This document shows positions 1-6,474 of a DNA stretch of 17,363 nucleotides, in pieces. The notes beneath the pieces were generated by a model, which saw nothing but the letters and a program-made list of their open reading frames with translations, made no database searches and was not told the origin of the DNA. Source of the DNA: an uncultured Collinsella sp. (GTDB lineage: Bacteria; Actinomycetota; Coriobacteriia; Coriobacteriales; Coriobacteriaceae); NCBI GenBank assembly GCA_900545165.1, contig UQYA01000037.1, positions 1 to 17,363 of the forward strand, given 5' to 3'. A program made the position numbers and the translations under genes. Position 1 is the stretch's first letter, and every line of letters begins with the position of its first letter.

Positions 1-54
1 CTGGTGATCTCCGCCTTGAGAGGGCGGCGTCCTAAACCGCTAGACGAACGGGCC
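1..54 (-). tRNA. tRNA-Glu(CUC), 3' part cut off by window edge
   Basis: On the minus strand the sequence starting at 54 reads as the 5' part of a tRNA: a seven-base acceptor strand GGCCCGT, then TC, then a D-arm of the tRNA-Glu type (GTCTAG...TTTAGGAC), then an anticodon stem CCGCC/GGCGG closing the seven-base loop CTCTCAA. The anticodon is therefore CUC, reading glutamate codon GAG. The variable region and the first strand of the T arm (ACCAG) are present; the rest of the T arm and the acceptor 3' strand, about 20 nt, lie before base 1. It is downstream of and co-oriented with the CCA-adding enzyme gene. Confidence 0.92.
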
Positions 55-82
55 ACATGACATCTGCACTGCCGTGCTGCGA

Positions 83-117
83 GGAAATATATTACGGGAC
101 AAAAAACGTCGGCGCAA
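83..117 (-). promoter_or_regulatory. Candidate promoter of tRNA-Glu
   Basis: On the minus strand TTGCGC (117-112) and TAATAT (94-89) are separated by 17 bp, placing a start near 83, about 30 nt before the tRNA 5' end. The -10 is a fair match and the -35 matches only in TTG. The spacing and the A/T-rich setting in a G/C-rich genome support it; no experimental evidence is available. Confidence 0.45.
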
Positions 118-129
118 GAAGAAATTCCA

Positions 130-151
130 AATTGCCGAAAAATTGTCGGCA
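130..151 (-). terminator. Weak candidate terminator after cca
   Basis: A 6-bp hairpin TGCCGA/TCGGCA (133-138 with 146-151, 7-nt loop) lies 54 nt beyond the cca stop codon. On the minus strand it is followed by ATTTGG rather than a clean U run, so it is a poor intrinsic terminator. It could instead be a 3'-end stabilising hairpin, and cca transcripts may run on into the tRNA. Confidence 0.25.
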
Positions 152-204
152 GGTTATGGAACACGCAGGTCAAATAGGTAGCTCATTTGGAATGGAACCG
201 AAGG

Positions 205-1599
205 CTACCCCAGATGCATGTGAGCCAGGAGGGCTTCACGCTCGTTGGGAATGTTGTCTTCGATCACGGCGTCGAGGGCGGAGTTGAGAAGCTGCCCCAG
301 TTCCGGCCCGGGCTTGACTCCGGCACGGATCAGGTCGCCGCCGTTGACGGCGAGCATCTTGAGCGTATAGGGCTCCCCCGCCTCCAGTAGCTCGTGCGCC
401 AGCGCGCGCATCTCCTCGATTGTCTCGACATAATAGAAGCACGACGGGGCCTTGCCGAGCGTATCAGCACGCTTAAGATCCATGAGCTCATCAATCAGGC
501 GGACTGTGTCGACGCCCTCACCAGAAAGCAAGCGCATCATATTGAGCAGGCAGGAGCGCTCGGGGCGCAGCGGCTTGTCATGGTATTTGATAAGCAGGCA
601 CACATCGCGCACCAGGTCGTGCGAAAGCGCCAGGCGATCCATAATGACGCGCGCTTTCTTGGCGCCGAGCTCGGGGTGACCATAGAAGTGTCCGCTGCCG
701 GCGTGATCGACCGTGAAGCACTCGGGCTTGGACACATCGTGCAAAAACGCTGCCCACATAAGGCTCGACGATGGCGCGACGCCGTCGCACAGCGCCAGCT
801 CCCCTGCCACCGTCAGCACACGGGCGATATGCTCGTAGACGTTAAACGCATGATAGACACTTCGCTGATCAAACCCGCGACCCGCTGCCAACTCGGGCAC
901 GGCGGCGCAGATGAGCTCGGGGTAGCGCAGCATCGCGTCTCCCCCATGACCGGTCGAAAGAATGCCCTCGAGCTCAATACCCACACGCTCGCGCGCCACG
1001 GCATCGAGAAGCGGCGCGCACTCGGCAAGCGCACGCTTAGTCTCGGGCTCAATCATAAAGTCCAGGCGGCAGGCAAAGCGCACCGCACGCAGCATGCGCA
1101 GGGCGTCCTCATTAAAGCGACGCCTGGGATCGCCGACAGCGCAAATCAGCTTGCGCTCCAAGTCACCCTGGCCGTCGTAGCGGTCGACAAGCCCGCGTTC
1201 GGGATGCCAGGCCATGGCGTTGACAGTAAAGTCGCGACGCGCCAGATCGTCCTCGAGCGAGGCGGCACGCTCGACACTCTGAGGATGGCGCCCATCGGTA
1301 TAGAAGCCATCAAGACGGTACGTGGTGACCTCGATACGCTCGCCATCGGAAATAGCCGTGATTCCGCCAAATTTAATGCCCGACTCCACGACCGCGATGC
1401 CGGCGGTCTCGAGCGCCGCTTTGGACTCCTGCCACAGGCCGCTACAGCACATATCAACATCGTGGCTGGGGCGCCCCATCAGGGCGTCGCGCACCCAACC
1501 GCCTACGTACCAAGCCTCAAGACCGGCTGCTTCGAGCGAACGCAGGACACGCAGGGAGGCATCGGACGGTTGAGTACCGTTGAGCGAAACATTGCACAT
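205..1599 (-). CDS. cca: CCA tRNA nucleotidyltransferase with HD domain
   Basis: Adds or repairs the 3'-terminal CCA of tRNAs in the cytoplasm, using CTP and ATP without a template. The 464-residue protein has the class II (polymerase beta-like) head: VGGWVRD at about residues 32-38, the metal-binding DVD at 47-49, and the RRDFTVNA motif at 121-128, followed by the neck region (DPRRRFNEDALRMLRAVRF). A C-terminal HD domain has LHDVSKP with His287-Asp288, as in bacterial enzymes with an added phosphohydrolase-like domain. An upstream in-frame GTG (1617) would give six extra residues, but AGGAGG (1608-1613) lies within those codons and 8 nt before the ATG at 1599, so the ATG is the start. The gene is separated from the upstream kinase by an intrinsic terminator and appears to be transcribed alone, towards a tRNA-Glu gene. 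Confidence 0.96.
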   Translation of the reverse strand: MCNVSLNGTQPSDASLRVLRSLEAAGLEAWYVGGWVRDALMGRPSHDVDMCCSGLWQESKAALETAGIAVVESGIKFGGITAISDGERIEVTTYRLDGFYTDGRHPQSVERAASLEDDLARRDFTVNAMAWHPERGLVDRYDGQGDLERKLICAVGDPRRRFNEDALRMLRAVRFACRLDFMIEPETKRALAECAPLLDAVARERVGIELEGILSTGHGGDAMLRYPELICAAVPELAAGRGFDQRSVYHAFNVYEHIARVLTVAGELALCDGVAPSSSLMWAAFLHDVSKPECFTVDHAGSGHFYGHPELGAKKARVIMDRLALSHDLVRDVCLLIKYHDKPLRPERSCLLNMMRLLSGEGVDTVRLIDELMDLKRADTLGKAPSCFYYVETIEEMRALAHELLEAGEPYTLKMLAVNGGDLIRAGVKPGPELGQLLNSALDAVIEDNIPNEREALLAHMHLG

Positions 1600-1646
1600 G
1601 CCTATGGCCTCCTGCACTTTTGAGCGTTAATCGAGGGTTCTCAAGA

Positions 1647-1655
1647 AGTCTAACA
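1647..1655 (-). promoter_or_regulatory. Possible extended -10 element for cca
   Basis: TGTTAGACT on the minus strand fits the extended -10 pattern TGnTAnnnT and lies about 50 nt before the cca start codon. No good -35 is seen at 16-18 bp. It is the best candidate in the 136-nt gap between the upstream terminator and cca. Confidence 0.3.
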
Positions 1656-1735
1656 AGAAACGAGAAAGTGCGCACACGCAATCGCGTCATCGATTCGATA
1701 AAACGAGACAGCGACGCCATATGCGTTCAGTGCAC

Positions 1736-1771
1736 AAAAAACACCCGCCTCGGAAATCCAAAGCGGGTGTT
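1736..1771 (-). terminator. Intrinsic terminator of PfkB-type kinase 1
   Basis: A 9-bp perfect stem (1740-1748 with 1763-1771, AACACCCGC/GCGGGTGTT) is followed on the minus strand by a run of T (complement of the A run ending at 1740). It sits 22 nt after the stop codon at 1794 and ends transcription before cca. Confidence 0.9.
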
Positions 1772-1793
1772 CGGCAACGAAGTATCGATGCGG

Positions 1794-2726
1794 CTAGCAG
1801 ACCTGGCGAACCTCGATGTGCTTCTTATATTCGTCCACCTTGGCAAAATCACCCAAACCAGGGCACTCGACCACGTTGGCGCCAGTGGCCATCGAAAGAC
1901 GCAAAGCATCCTCAACACGCTCGGGGGCGTCGTGCCACACGGACAGGAAGGCAGCGAGCGAGGAATCGCCGGCACACACCGTCGACAGCAGCTTGACGTC
2001 GAAGGTGCGGTTAGCAAACCAGATGTGCTCGCCGTTGGAGAAATACGCGCCATCGCCACCAAGGGTCAGCAGCACATTCTTGGCGCCCTTGGCGTGCAGC
2101 TCAGCCATCGCGCCCTTGACGGACTCATCGTCGCCACCGCTCACCTTAATGCCAAAGATGTCAAGCAACTCGTCGTCGTTGGGCTTAATAAGCAGCGGCT
2201 CCAGAGCAATGAGGTCTGCCAGCTGATGGCTCGAGATGTCGAGGACGAACTCGGCCCCCTTGGCCTTGACACGGCGCAGGACCTCGGCCAAGAAGCCCTC
2301 GGAAGTGTTGGGAGGCAGCGAGCCACTGATGACCAGGCAGGTCATGTCATCGAGCGAATCGATGAGCTCAAACATCTCCTGCTCATTGGCCTCGTTGATG
2401 GCGGCACCAGCGTTGACCATGTTGTACTCAGTGTCGGGGCCGGCATTAAGGAACACGTTGACGCGCGTGATGCCGTCGGTCCACACAGGCTTGACGGGCA
2501 CGCCCAGGGCCTCGGCGCCCTTAACGATGAACTCACCCGAGAAGCCGGCGAAGAAACCCAGGATCGTGGTGTCGACACCGTAGTGGTCAAGCGTAAACGA
2601 GACGTTGAGGCCCTTGCCGTTGGGCGTGTAGACGGCGTTGCGGGTACGCGTGACGGTGTTGGCGTCAAGACCGTCGCAGGCGATGTTGTAGTCAATGGCG
2701 GGATTTGCAGTGAGCGTGTAAATCAT
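1794..2726 (-). CDS. 1-phosphofructokinase (FruK-like PfkB family), paralog 1
   Basis: Ribokinase/PfkB-family sugar kinase, predicted to phosphorylate fructose-1-phosphate to fructose-1,6-bisphosphate with ATP in the cytoplasm. The 310-residue length is normal for FruK/LacC enzymes. Visible motifs: N-terminal TLTANPAID with the sugar-binding Asp12; the glycine-rich substrate motif NGKGLN (36-41), where the usual first glycine of GGKGxN is Asn; IKPN at 180-183; and the ATP/anion-hole motif CAGDS (251-255) with catalytic Asp254, where the usual GAGD begins with Cys. An in-frame GTG at 2741 exists, but AAGGA lies 7 nt before the ATG at 2726 and the ATG gives the standard MIYTLT start. It is about half identical by eye to the adjacent paralog at 2915-3847. 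It has its own -10 element and terminator. Tagatose-6-phosphate or another phosphosugar is possible as substrate. Confidence 0.88.
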   Translation of the reverse strand: MIYTLTANPAIDYNIACDGLDANTVTRTRNAVYTPNGKGLNVSFTLDHYGVDTTILGFFAGFSGEFIVKGAEALGVPVKPVWTDGITRVNVFLNAGPDTEYNMVNAGAAINEANEQEMFELIDSLDDMTCLVISGSLPPNTSEGFLAEVLRRVKAKGAEFVLDISSHQLADLIALEPLLIKPNDDELLDIFGIKVSGGDDESVKGAMAELHAKGAKNVLLTLGGDGAYFSNGEHIWFANRTFDVKLLSTVCAGDSSLAAFLSVWHDAPERVEDALRLSMATGANVVECPGLGDFAKVDEYKKHIEVRQVC

Positions 2727-2734
2727 GAATGTTC

Positions 2735-2762
2735 CTTTCACGAAGCAACGTGTTAGTGAAAG
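2735..2762. promoter_or_regulatory. Candidate operator: CTTTCAC/GTGAAAG inverted repeat
   Basis: CTTTCAC (2735-2741) and GTGAAAG (2756-2762) form a perfect 7-bp inverted repeat with a 14-bp gap. One arm overlaps the -10 element and the other overlaps the ribosome binding site, so the second arm could be chance. The same TGAAAG/CTTTCA words occur in the fruA-rpiR divergent region, which suggests a shared regulator, most simply the RpiR protein encoded here. This is inference from motif sharing. Confidence 0.4.
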
Positions 2763-2766
2763 TATA
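2761..2766 (-). promoter_or_regulatory. -10 element TATACT of kinase 1
   Basis: TATACT on the minus strand, five of six matches to consensus, predicts a start near 2754 and a leader of about 28 nt with AAGGA before the ATG. The -35 at 17 bp (TAGCCT) is weak, as is common for regulated promoters. Confidence 0.55.
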
Positions 2767-2854
2767 TTCCACGCATCGACAAAAGGCTAGGACAACTCGG
2801 TGAACGGTGTGGAAGCGATGAAGTACGGCGGGACACGTCTCCCCCATGGCGGAA

Positions 2855-2886
2855 CAAAAAGGCGCCCCAGCCGAAACCGGGGCGCC
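2855..2886 (-). terminator. Intrinsic terminator of PfkB-type kinase 2
   Basis: An 8-bp all-G/C stem (2861-2868 with 2879-2886, GGCGCCCC/GGGGCGCC) with a 10-nt loop is followed on the minus strand by TTTTTGTT. It lies about 30 nt after the stop codon at 2915 and separates the two kinase genes into different transcripts. Confidence 0.93.
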
Positions 2887-2914
2887 GCATGCGCACGAAT
2901 ATGTCGCGTTTCGA

Positions 2915-3847
2915 TTACTGACGATCGAGCTTGCGGACAGCAACGCGCTTGCTGTACTCGTCGACGTGACCGAAGTCGCCGATGCCGACGGACTCGGCAA
3001 CGTTGGCGCCGGTGGCCATAGCGAGCTTCATGGCCTCCTCGACGTTGTCGCGATCCCTGTACCACTTGTGCAGGAACGCAGCGAGGGTGCAGTCGCCGGC
3101 GCAGACGGAAGAGACCAGCTTGATGTTGAACTCACGCTTGGCGTACCAGATGTCCTCGCCGTTGGAGAAGTAAGCGTCGCCGCGGCTACCACGGGTGAGC
3201 AGCACGTTCTGAACGCCGGCGTCGTGAGCCATCTTCATGGCAACGCGGACCTCGTCGTCGGTGTCAACCGGCACGCCGAAGATGGCCTTCATCTCGTGAT
3301 GGTTCGGCTTGATGAGCAGCGGCTTCTTGTGAGCGAGCTCCTTGAGCTTATCGGAGGACAGGTCCAGGACGACGTCGGCGCCACGGGCCTGAGCGTGCTC
3401 CATGACCTTAGCCAGGAAGTCAGGCGTAGCTTTGGGAGGCACGGAGCCGGAAACGATCAGGCACTCGAGATCGCCCGCGGTGTCCAGGATGTTGTAGAGC
3501 TCCTCCTGGTGCTGCGGCGTGATCGGAGCACCCGGGTTCAGGATGCCGTACTCGTGCTGGCCATCGTTGACGTAGGTGTTGATGCGCGTGATACCGTCGG
3601 TCCAGACCGGGCGGCACAGGCAGCCCAGGTTCATGACCTCCTCGACGATGAACTTGCCCGTGAAGCCGGCGAAGAAGCCGAGCGCGACGGTGTCGACGCC
3701 CATCTTCTTAAAGGCGAAGGACACGTCGAGGCCCTTGCCGTTAGCCGTGTAGCTTGCCGAGCCGGTGCGGACGTTCTCGTCGGGCTCGAGCGGAGAGCTC
3801 GAAACCGTCATGTCGACAGCCGGGTTAGCGGTTAGCGTGTAGAACAT
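2915..3847 (-). CDS. 1-phosphofructokinase (FruK-like PfkB family), paralog 2
   Basis: Second PfkB-family kinase of 310 residues, predicted to convert fructose-1-phosphate to fructose-1,6-bisphosphate. It lies 74 nt downstream of ptsI without a clear promoter of its own, so it is probably read with the general PTS genes. Motifs: TLTANPAVD (Asp12), NGKGLD at 36-41, PN of the KPN motif at 181-182, CAGDC at 249-253 with the predicted catalytic Asp252. Compared with the neighbouring paralog and the family GGKGxN motif, residue 41 is Asp instead of Asn, and the ATP-site segment reads TRGSRGDAYF instead of the more usual LGxxGA form. These changes may mark a different phosphosugar preference. The ATG at 3847 is preceded by AGGGGG at about 8 nt. 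A strong terminator follows. It resembles LacC (tagatose-6-phosphate kinase) as much as FruK at this level. Confidence 0.86.
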   Translation of the reverse strand: MFYTLTANPAVDMTVSSSPLEPDENVRTGSASYTANGKGLDVSFAFKKMGVDTVALGFFAGFTGKFIVEEVMNLGCLCRPVWTDGITRINTYVNDGQHEYGILNPGAPITPQHQEELYNILDTAGDLECLIVSGSVPPKATPDFLAKVMEHAQARGADVVLDLSSDKLKELAHKKPLLIKPNHHEMKAIFGVPVDTDDEVRVAMKMAHDAGVQNVLLTRGSRGDAYFSNGEDIWYAKREFNIKLVSSVCAGDCTLAAFLHKWYRDRDNVEEAMKLAMATGANVAESVGIGDFGHVDEYSKRVAVRKLDRQ

Positions 3848-3871
3848 TTACAGTACCCCCTGTATATGTGA

Positions 3872-3889
3872 GGGCCGCGTGGCCGGCCC
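3872..3889 (-). other. Intercistronic hairpin between ptsI and kinase 2
   Basis: GGGCCG/CGGCCC (3872-3877 with 3884-3889) forms a 6-bp G/C stem with a 6-nt loop between the ptsI stop and the kinase start. On the minus strand it is followed by TCACATATAC, not a U run, so it is not a normal terminator. It could protect the ptsH-ptsI message or mark a processing site. Confidence 0.4.
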
Positions 3890-3921
3890 ATTCCAACAAC
3901 GCGGTTACCTCTGATACCAAA

Positions 3922-5631
3922 TTAGCGAGCTGCGGACTCGAGCAGTGCCTTGACCTCGGCGGCGGTGTTGCAGGCGAGTGCCTTCTCGGCGAGCTCGTCG
4001 CACTCGGCCTTGGTCCACTGGCTGATGGTCTTGCGGGCGCGCAGGATCGACGGAGCGCTCATCGAGAACTCCTCCAGGCCCCAGCTGATCAGCAGCGGCT
4101 CGAGCAGCGGATCGGCAGCGGCCTCGCCGCACATACCGACCATGATGCCGGCCTTCACGCCGCTCTCGATGATGTTCTTGAGCGAGCGGAGCACGGCGGG
4201 ATAGTACACCTGGTACAGGTTGGAGATGGTGTCGTTGCCACGGTCGGCGCACATGGTGTAGCCGATCAGGTCGTTGGTGCCGATGGAGAAGAAGTCGGCG
4301 ACCTCGGCAAGACGGTCTGCGAGCAGCGAAGCGGCGGGCGTCTCGACCATAATGCCGACCTCGATGTTCTCGTTGAACTTTCGACCCTCTTCGGTCAGCT
4401 CGGCCTTGCACTGCTCGACGAGCTCCTTGACAGCCAAGACCTCCTCGACGCAGGTGACGAGCGGGATCATGATCTTGACGTCACCGAAGGCGCTAGCGCG
4501 CAGCAGAGCGCGGAGCTGGACCTTGTACTGGTCGGGATTGGCCAGGCAGTAACGCACGGCACGGAAGCCCATGAAGGGGTTGTCTTCCTTGACCATGTGC
4601 AGATACGGAATCTCCTTGTCGCCACCCACATCGAGCGTGCGGATGATGACCGGAGCACCCTTGAGCGCGCTGGCGACCTTACGGTAGGCGTTGAACTGCT
4701 CCTCCTCGGAAGGAAGCTCAGCAGAGTCCATGAACAGGAACTCGGAGCGGAACAGACCGATGGCCTCGGCGTCGTGATCGAGCGCGTTGGGCACGTCATC
4801 GGGGTTACCGATGTTGCAGGCGATGATTTTCTTGATGCCATCGGCAGTCACGGACGGCTTGCCACGGAAGGCCTCGAGGGCTGCCTTCTCGGCAGCGAAG
4901 GCCTCGGCCTTGGCGGTGTAGGCAGCGAGCGTCTCCTCGTCGGGATCGGCCTCAACGATACCCTTGCCACCGTCGACGACAACGGTCATACCGTTGCGCA
5001 GCGCGGTGCAGCTATTGGAAACCGAAAGGACAGCCGGGATCTCAAGGGCGCGCGCAATAATCGCGGAATGCGACGTGCGGCCACCGGTCTCGGTGACGAT
5101 ACCGGCAACGTGGGCCTTATCGATCGTGGCGGTCATGGACGGCGTGAGGTCGTGCACGACAACGACGGTGTTCTCGGGCAGGACGGAGAGGTCGACGACC
5201 TCCTTGCCCAGCAGCTCGGCCAGAATACCGGTGCGGATGTCGGCGATGTCGGCCGCGCGCAGACGGAACATCTCGTCGTCCATGGACAGGAACATGTTCT
5301 CGAACATGGTCGAGGTGTCCATGAGCGCCTGCTCGGCGCAGGTACCGCCGTCAATGGCGGCGTTGATGGCGTCGGTCATACCCGGATCCTGAGCCAGGAC
5401 AATATGTCCGCTCATGATCTCGGCCTCGGCCTCGCCCACCGTCTCCTTCATGTGGTCGGCCTGAGCCTGGGTCTTCTCGCAGAAGACCGAAAGAGCGGAC
5501 TGATAGCGCTCCTTCTCTGCTGCCGAATCAGCAACCTCGTGCGGCTCAAACGTCAAGTCGGGATCGACGGCGACCATGACGGTGCCGATACCGATGCCCT
5601 CGGAAGCGTTGACTCCCTGATACATTCCCAT
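3922..5631 (-). CDS. ptsI: PTS enzyme I (phosphoenolpyruvate-protein phosphotransferase)
   Basis: Cytoplasmic first enzyme of the sugar phosphotransferase system; it takes phosphate from phosphoenolpyruvate on a histidine and passes it to HPr. The 569-residue length is typical. The N-terminal HPr-binding and phosphohistidine domains end in GGRTSHSAIIAR, with the active His188 equivalent to His189 of the E. coli enzyme. The C-terminal PEP-binding barrel shows FRSEFLFM, RTLDVGGDKEIPYL, NPFMGFRAVR, ETPAA, DFFSIGTNDLIGYTMCADRGN and GMCGEAA with the catalytic Cys501. The segment after GTNDL departs from the common TQYT form. Two ATGs are possible, at 5631 and 5625, each with a purine-rich GGAG or AGAGG about 6-7 nt before; the longer is given. 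It follows ptsH across a 127-nt gap containing a terminator-like hairpin and a possible promoter, and is followed by a PfkB kinase. Confidence 0.96.
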   Translation of the reverse strand: MGMYQGVNASEGIGIGTVMVAVDPDLTFEPHEVADSAAEKERYQSALSVFCEKTQAQADHMKETVGEAEAEIMSGHIVLAQDPGMTDAINAAIDGGTCAEQALMDTSTMFENMFLSMDDEMFRLRAADIADIRTGILAELLGKEVVDLSVLPENTVVVVHDLTPSMTATIDKAHVAGIVTETGGRTSHSAIIARALEIPAVLSVSNSCTALRNGMTVVVDGGKGIVEADPDEETLAAYTAKAEAFAAEKAALEAFRGKPSVTADGIKKIIACNIGNPDDVPNALDHDAEAIGLFRSEFLFMDSAELPSEEEQFNAYRKVASALKGAPVIIRTLDVGGDKEIPYLHMVKEDNPFMGFRAVRYCLANPDQYKVQLRALLRASAFGDVKIMIPLVTCVEEVLAVKELVEQCKAELTEEGRKFNENIEVGIMVETPAASLLADRLAEVADFFSIGTNDLIGYTMCADRGNDTISNLYQVYYPAVLRSLKNIIESGVKAGIMVGMCGEAAADPLLEPLLISWGLEEFSMSAPSILRARKTISQWTKAECDELAEKALACNTAAEVKALLESAAR

Positions 5632-5643
5632 TCCTCTCTCCGT

Positions 5644-5679
5644 GTCATGTGATAAAGCGTTTTGCCATATCCATGACAA
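5644..5679 (-). promoter_or_regulatory. Possible internal promoter of ptsI
   Basis: Minus-strand TTGTCA (5679-5674, five of six to consensus) is 17 bp from TTTATC (5656-5651, three of six). It lies directly after the ptsH-ptsI hairpin and would start transcripts about 12 nt before the ptsI start region. The -10 is weak. Confidence 0.35.
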
Positions 5680-5713
5680 AAGAGCGCAGCTACCTTACAA
5701 CAGGTCACTGCGC
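5674..5713 (-). terminator. Terminator-like hairpin between ptsH and ptsI
   Basis: On the minus strand GCGCAG/CTGCGC (5708-5713 with 5684-5689) closes a second stem ACCT/AGGT, and outward G-U and G-C pairs can extend the base. It is followed by TCTTTTGTC, a short interrupted U tract. It looks like a leaky intrinsic terminator or attenuator, which would give more HPr than enzyme I from one promoter. Confidence 0.7.
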
Positions 5714-5758
5714 CCCCAAATATGAACTTAGTTGTTCAACATGCGACCCGTTTGAGTT

Positions 5759-6022
5759 CTACTCGCCAAGACCGCTCTTGATGAGCTCGATGGCAGCAGC
5801 CAGAGCCTCGGCCTCGTCAGCGCCGTCGCACTTTACCTCGACCTCGGTGCCGCAGGGGATACCAGCAGCCATGAGGGCCATCGGGGACTTGCCGTTGACC
5901 TCCTTCTCGGGGGTGACGACCGTCACGTCACAGGCGTACTTGCCCATGGTGGAGGCGAACAGACCAGCCGGACGCATGTGCAGACCCTGAGGATTAACGA
6001 GGGTAGCCTTCTCAGAAACCAT
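5759..6022 (-). CDS. ptsH: HPr, phosphocarrier protein of the PTS
   Basis: Small soluble carrier (87 residues, normal size) that receives phosphate from enzyme I and gives it to EIIA domains such as that of the fructose permease encoded next door. The active-site segment NPQGLHMRPAG puts the phosphorylated residue at His15, exactly the family position. The regulatory segment NGKSPMALMAAG keeps Ser46, the site used by HPr kinase/phosphorylase in low-GC Gram-positives; no HPr kinase gene is in this window, so use of Ser46 is unproven. The ORF is open upstream, but the ATG at 6022 has AAGGAG 6-7 nt before it and gives the standard start. The leader holds two competing helices that could hide this ribosome binding site. 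ptsI lies downstream past a terminator-like hairpin. Confidence 0.96.
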   Translation of the reverse strand: MVSEKATLVNPQGLHMRPAGLFASTMGKYACDVTVVTPEKEVNGKSPMALMAAGIPCGTEVEVKCDGADEAEALAAAIELIKSGLGE

Positions 6023-6025
6023 AAT

Positions 6026-6072
6026 TGACTCCTTTTTGTGTTTAACCCCTGTCATGCATGTGGCAGGAGTCA
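6026..6072 (-). promoter_or_regulatory. ptsH leader with two mutually exclusive helices (possible translational switch)
   Basis: In the minus-strand leader TGACTCCT (6072-6065) is perfectly complementary to AGGAGTCA (6033-6026), which contains the ptsH ribosome binding site. The same ACTCCTG stretch (6070-6064) can instead pair with CAGGGGT (6051-6045) in a local hairpin with one G-U pair. The two helices share bases and cannot coexist: one hides the ribosome binding site, the other leaves it free. The pairing is read directly from the sequence; a regulatory role is inference. Confidence 0.45.
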
Positions 6073-6086
6073 GATTCACGACGTTG

Positions 6087-6092
6087 TTTATA
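6087..6092 (-). promoter_or_regulatory. Candidate -10 element of ptsH
   Basis: Minus-strand TATAAA (6092-6087) in an A/T-rich stretch would start transcription near 6080, giving a leader of about 58 nt. The -35 at 17 bp is poor. Two TGAAA words (minus strand of 6112-6117 and 6122-6127) lie just upstream and could be a regulator site, but they are short. Confidence 0.45.
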
Positions 6093-6160
6093 TTAACTCA
6101 CATCAAACGGTTTTTCATTGTGTTTCAGACGAATTATTGGACAGATGTGTTTGTCGTCCG

Positions 6161-6287
6161 CTTGCTCACCGGGCGGGGCGATTAAGTTTGCTGCTCTACA
6201 GTCCTGCGCAAGACGGAAAGCACATTAAGTGCTTTCCTTTGCGTGCGGAACTCGCGACAAACTTAATCGCCCCGCCCGGCGAGCAAG
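6161..6287. repeat. 127-nt nested palindrome A (30-bp arms)
   Basis: Arms 6161-6190 and 6258-6287 are inverted repeats matching at 29 of 30 positions. Inside lie CGCAA/TTGCG (6207-6211 with 6239-6243) and a perfect 9-bp hairpin GGAAAGCAC/GTGCTTTCC (6215-6223 with 6229-6237). All stems share one centre, so the whole element can fold into a single long hairpin or cruciform. No U run follows on either strand, so it is not a normal terminator. No target-site duplication is evident. It may be a non-autonomous mobile (MITE- or REP-like) element; copy number is unknown. Confidence 0.7.
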
Positions 6288-6391
6288 CTGCGGAAACTCG
6301 GTCGGTCCAAAGTAATATCGTGCGAACGGAATTCTGGCTGAAGAACTGTTCGCGATAAAGACTCGATAGGTAGCCCCCTCTATATCCTTTT
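6288..6391. other. Gene-free spacer between palindromes A and B
   Basis: This belongs to the 524-nt gene-free region 6023-6546 between ptsH and fruA. I see no coding sequence, convincing promoter or RNA in it; the open frames crossing it lack a family resemblance and a ribosome binding site. Confidence 0.5.
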
Positions 6392-6464
6392 ATAAGTTGC
6401 GGTGAAATAGGGACTGTATTTGGGGTTGAATCGTTTAAACAGTCCCTATTTCACCGCAACTTAT
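6392..6464. repeat. 73-nt palindrome B (perfect 26-bp arms)
   Basis: Arms 6392-6417 and 6439-6464 are a perfect 26-bp inverted repeat around a 21-nt A/T-rich loop. The arms contain GGTGAAATAGGGACTGT and its complement. There is no U run on either side and no evident target-site duplication. It lies beyond the fruA terminator, so it is not needed to end that transcript. A REP-like or MITE-like repeat is the simplest explanation; it could also act as a back-up transcription barrier. Confidence 0.75.
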
Positions 6465-6474
6465 GGGAGGGATA

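Noticed and set aside
1620..3835. Long plus-strand open frames opposite both kinase genes
   Set aside because: Shadows; the two similar frames arise because the two real genes are paralogs, not because the antisense frames are conserved genes.
3868..5652. A 594-codon plus-strand open frame opposite ptsI
   Set aside because: Same mirror effect; ptsI on the minus strand has all motifs of enzyme I and a ribosome binding site.
6087..6106. TGTGAGTTAATATAAA upstream of ptsH as a CRP-like site
   Set aside because: Only the left half TGTGA fits; the right half does not, and CRP-type control of ptsH is a proteobacterial model not expected here.
6038..6358. A 106-codon plus-strand open frame in the ptsH-fruA gap
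   Set aside because: It runs through the long palindrome A, has no ribosome binding site, and its composition is not protein-like.
6161..6464. CRISPR array or attachment site in the 524-nt gap
   Set aside because: The repeats are inverted, single pairs of different sequence, with no regular direct repeats, spacers or cas genes, and no integrase or tRNA end nearby.
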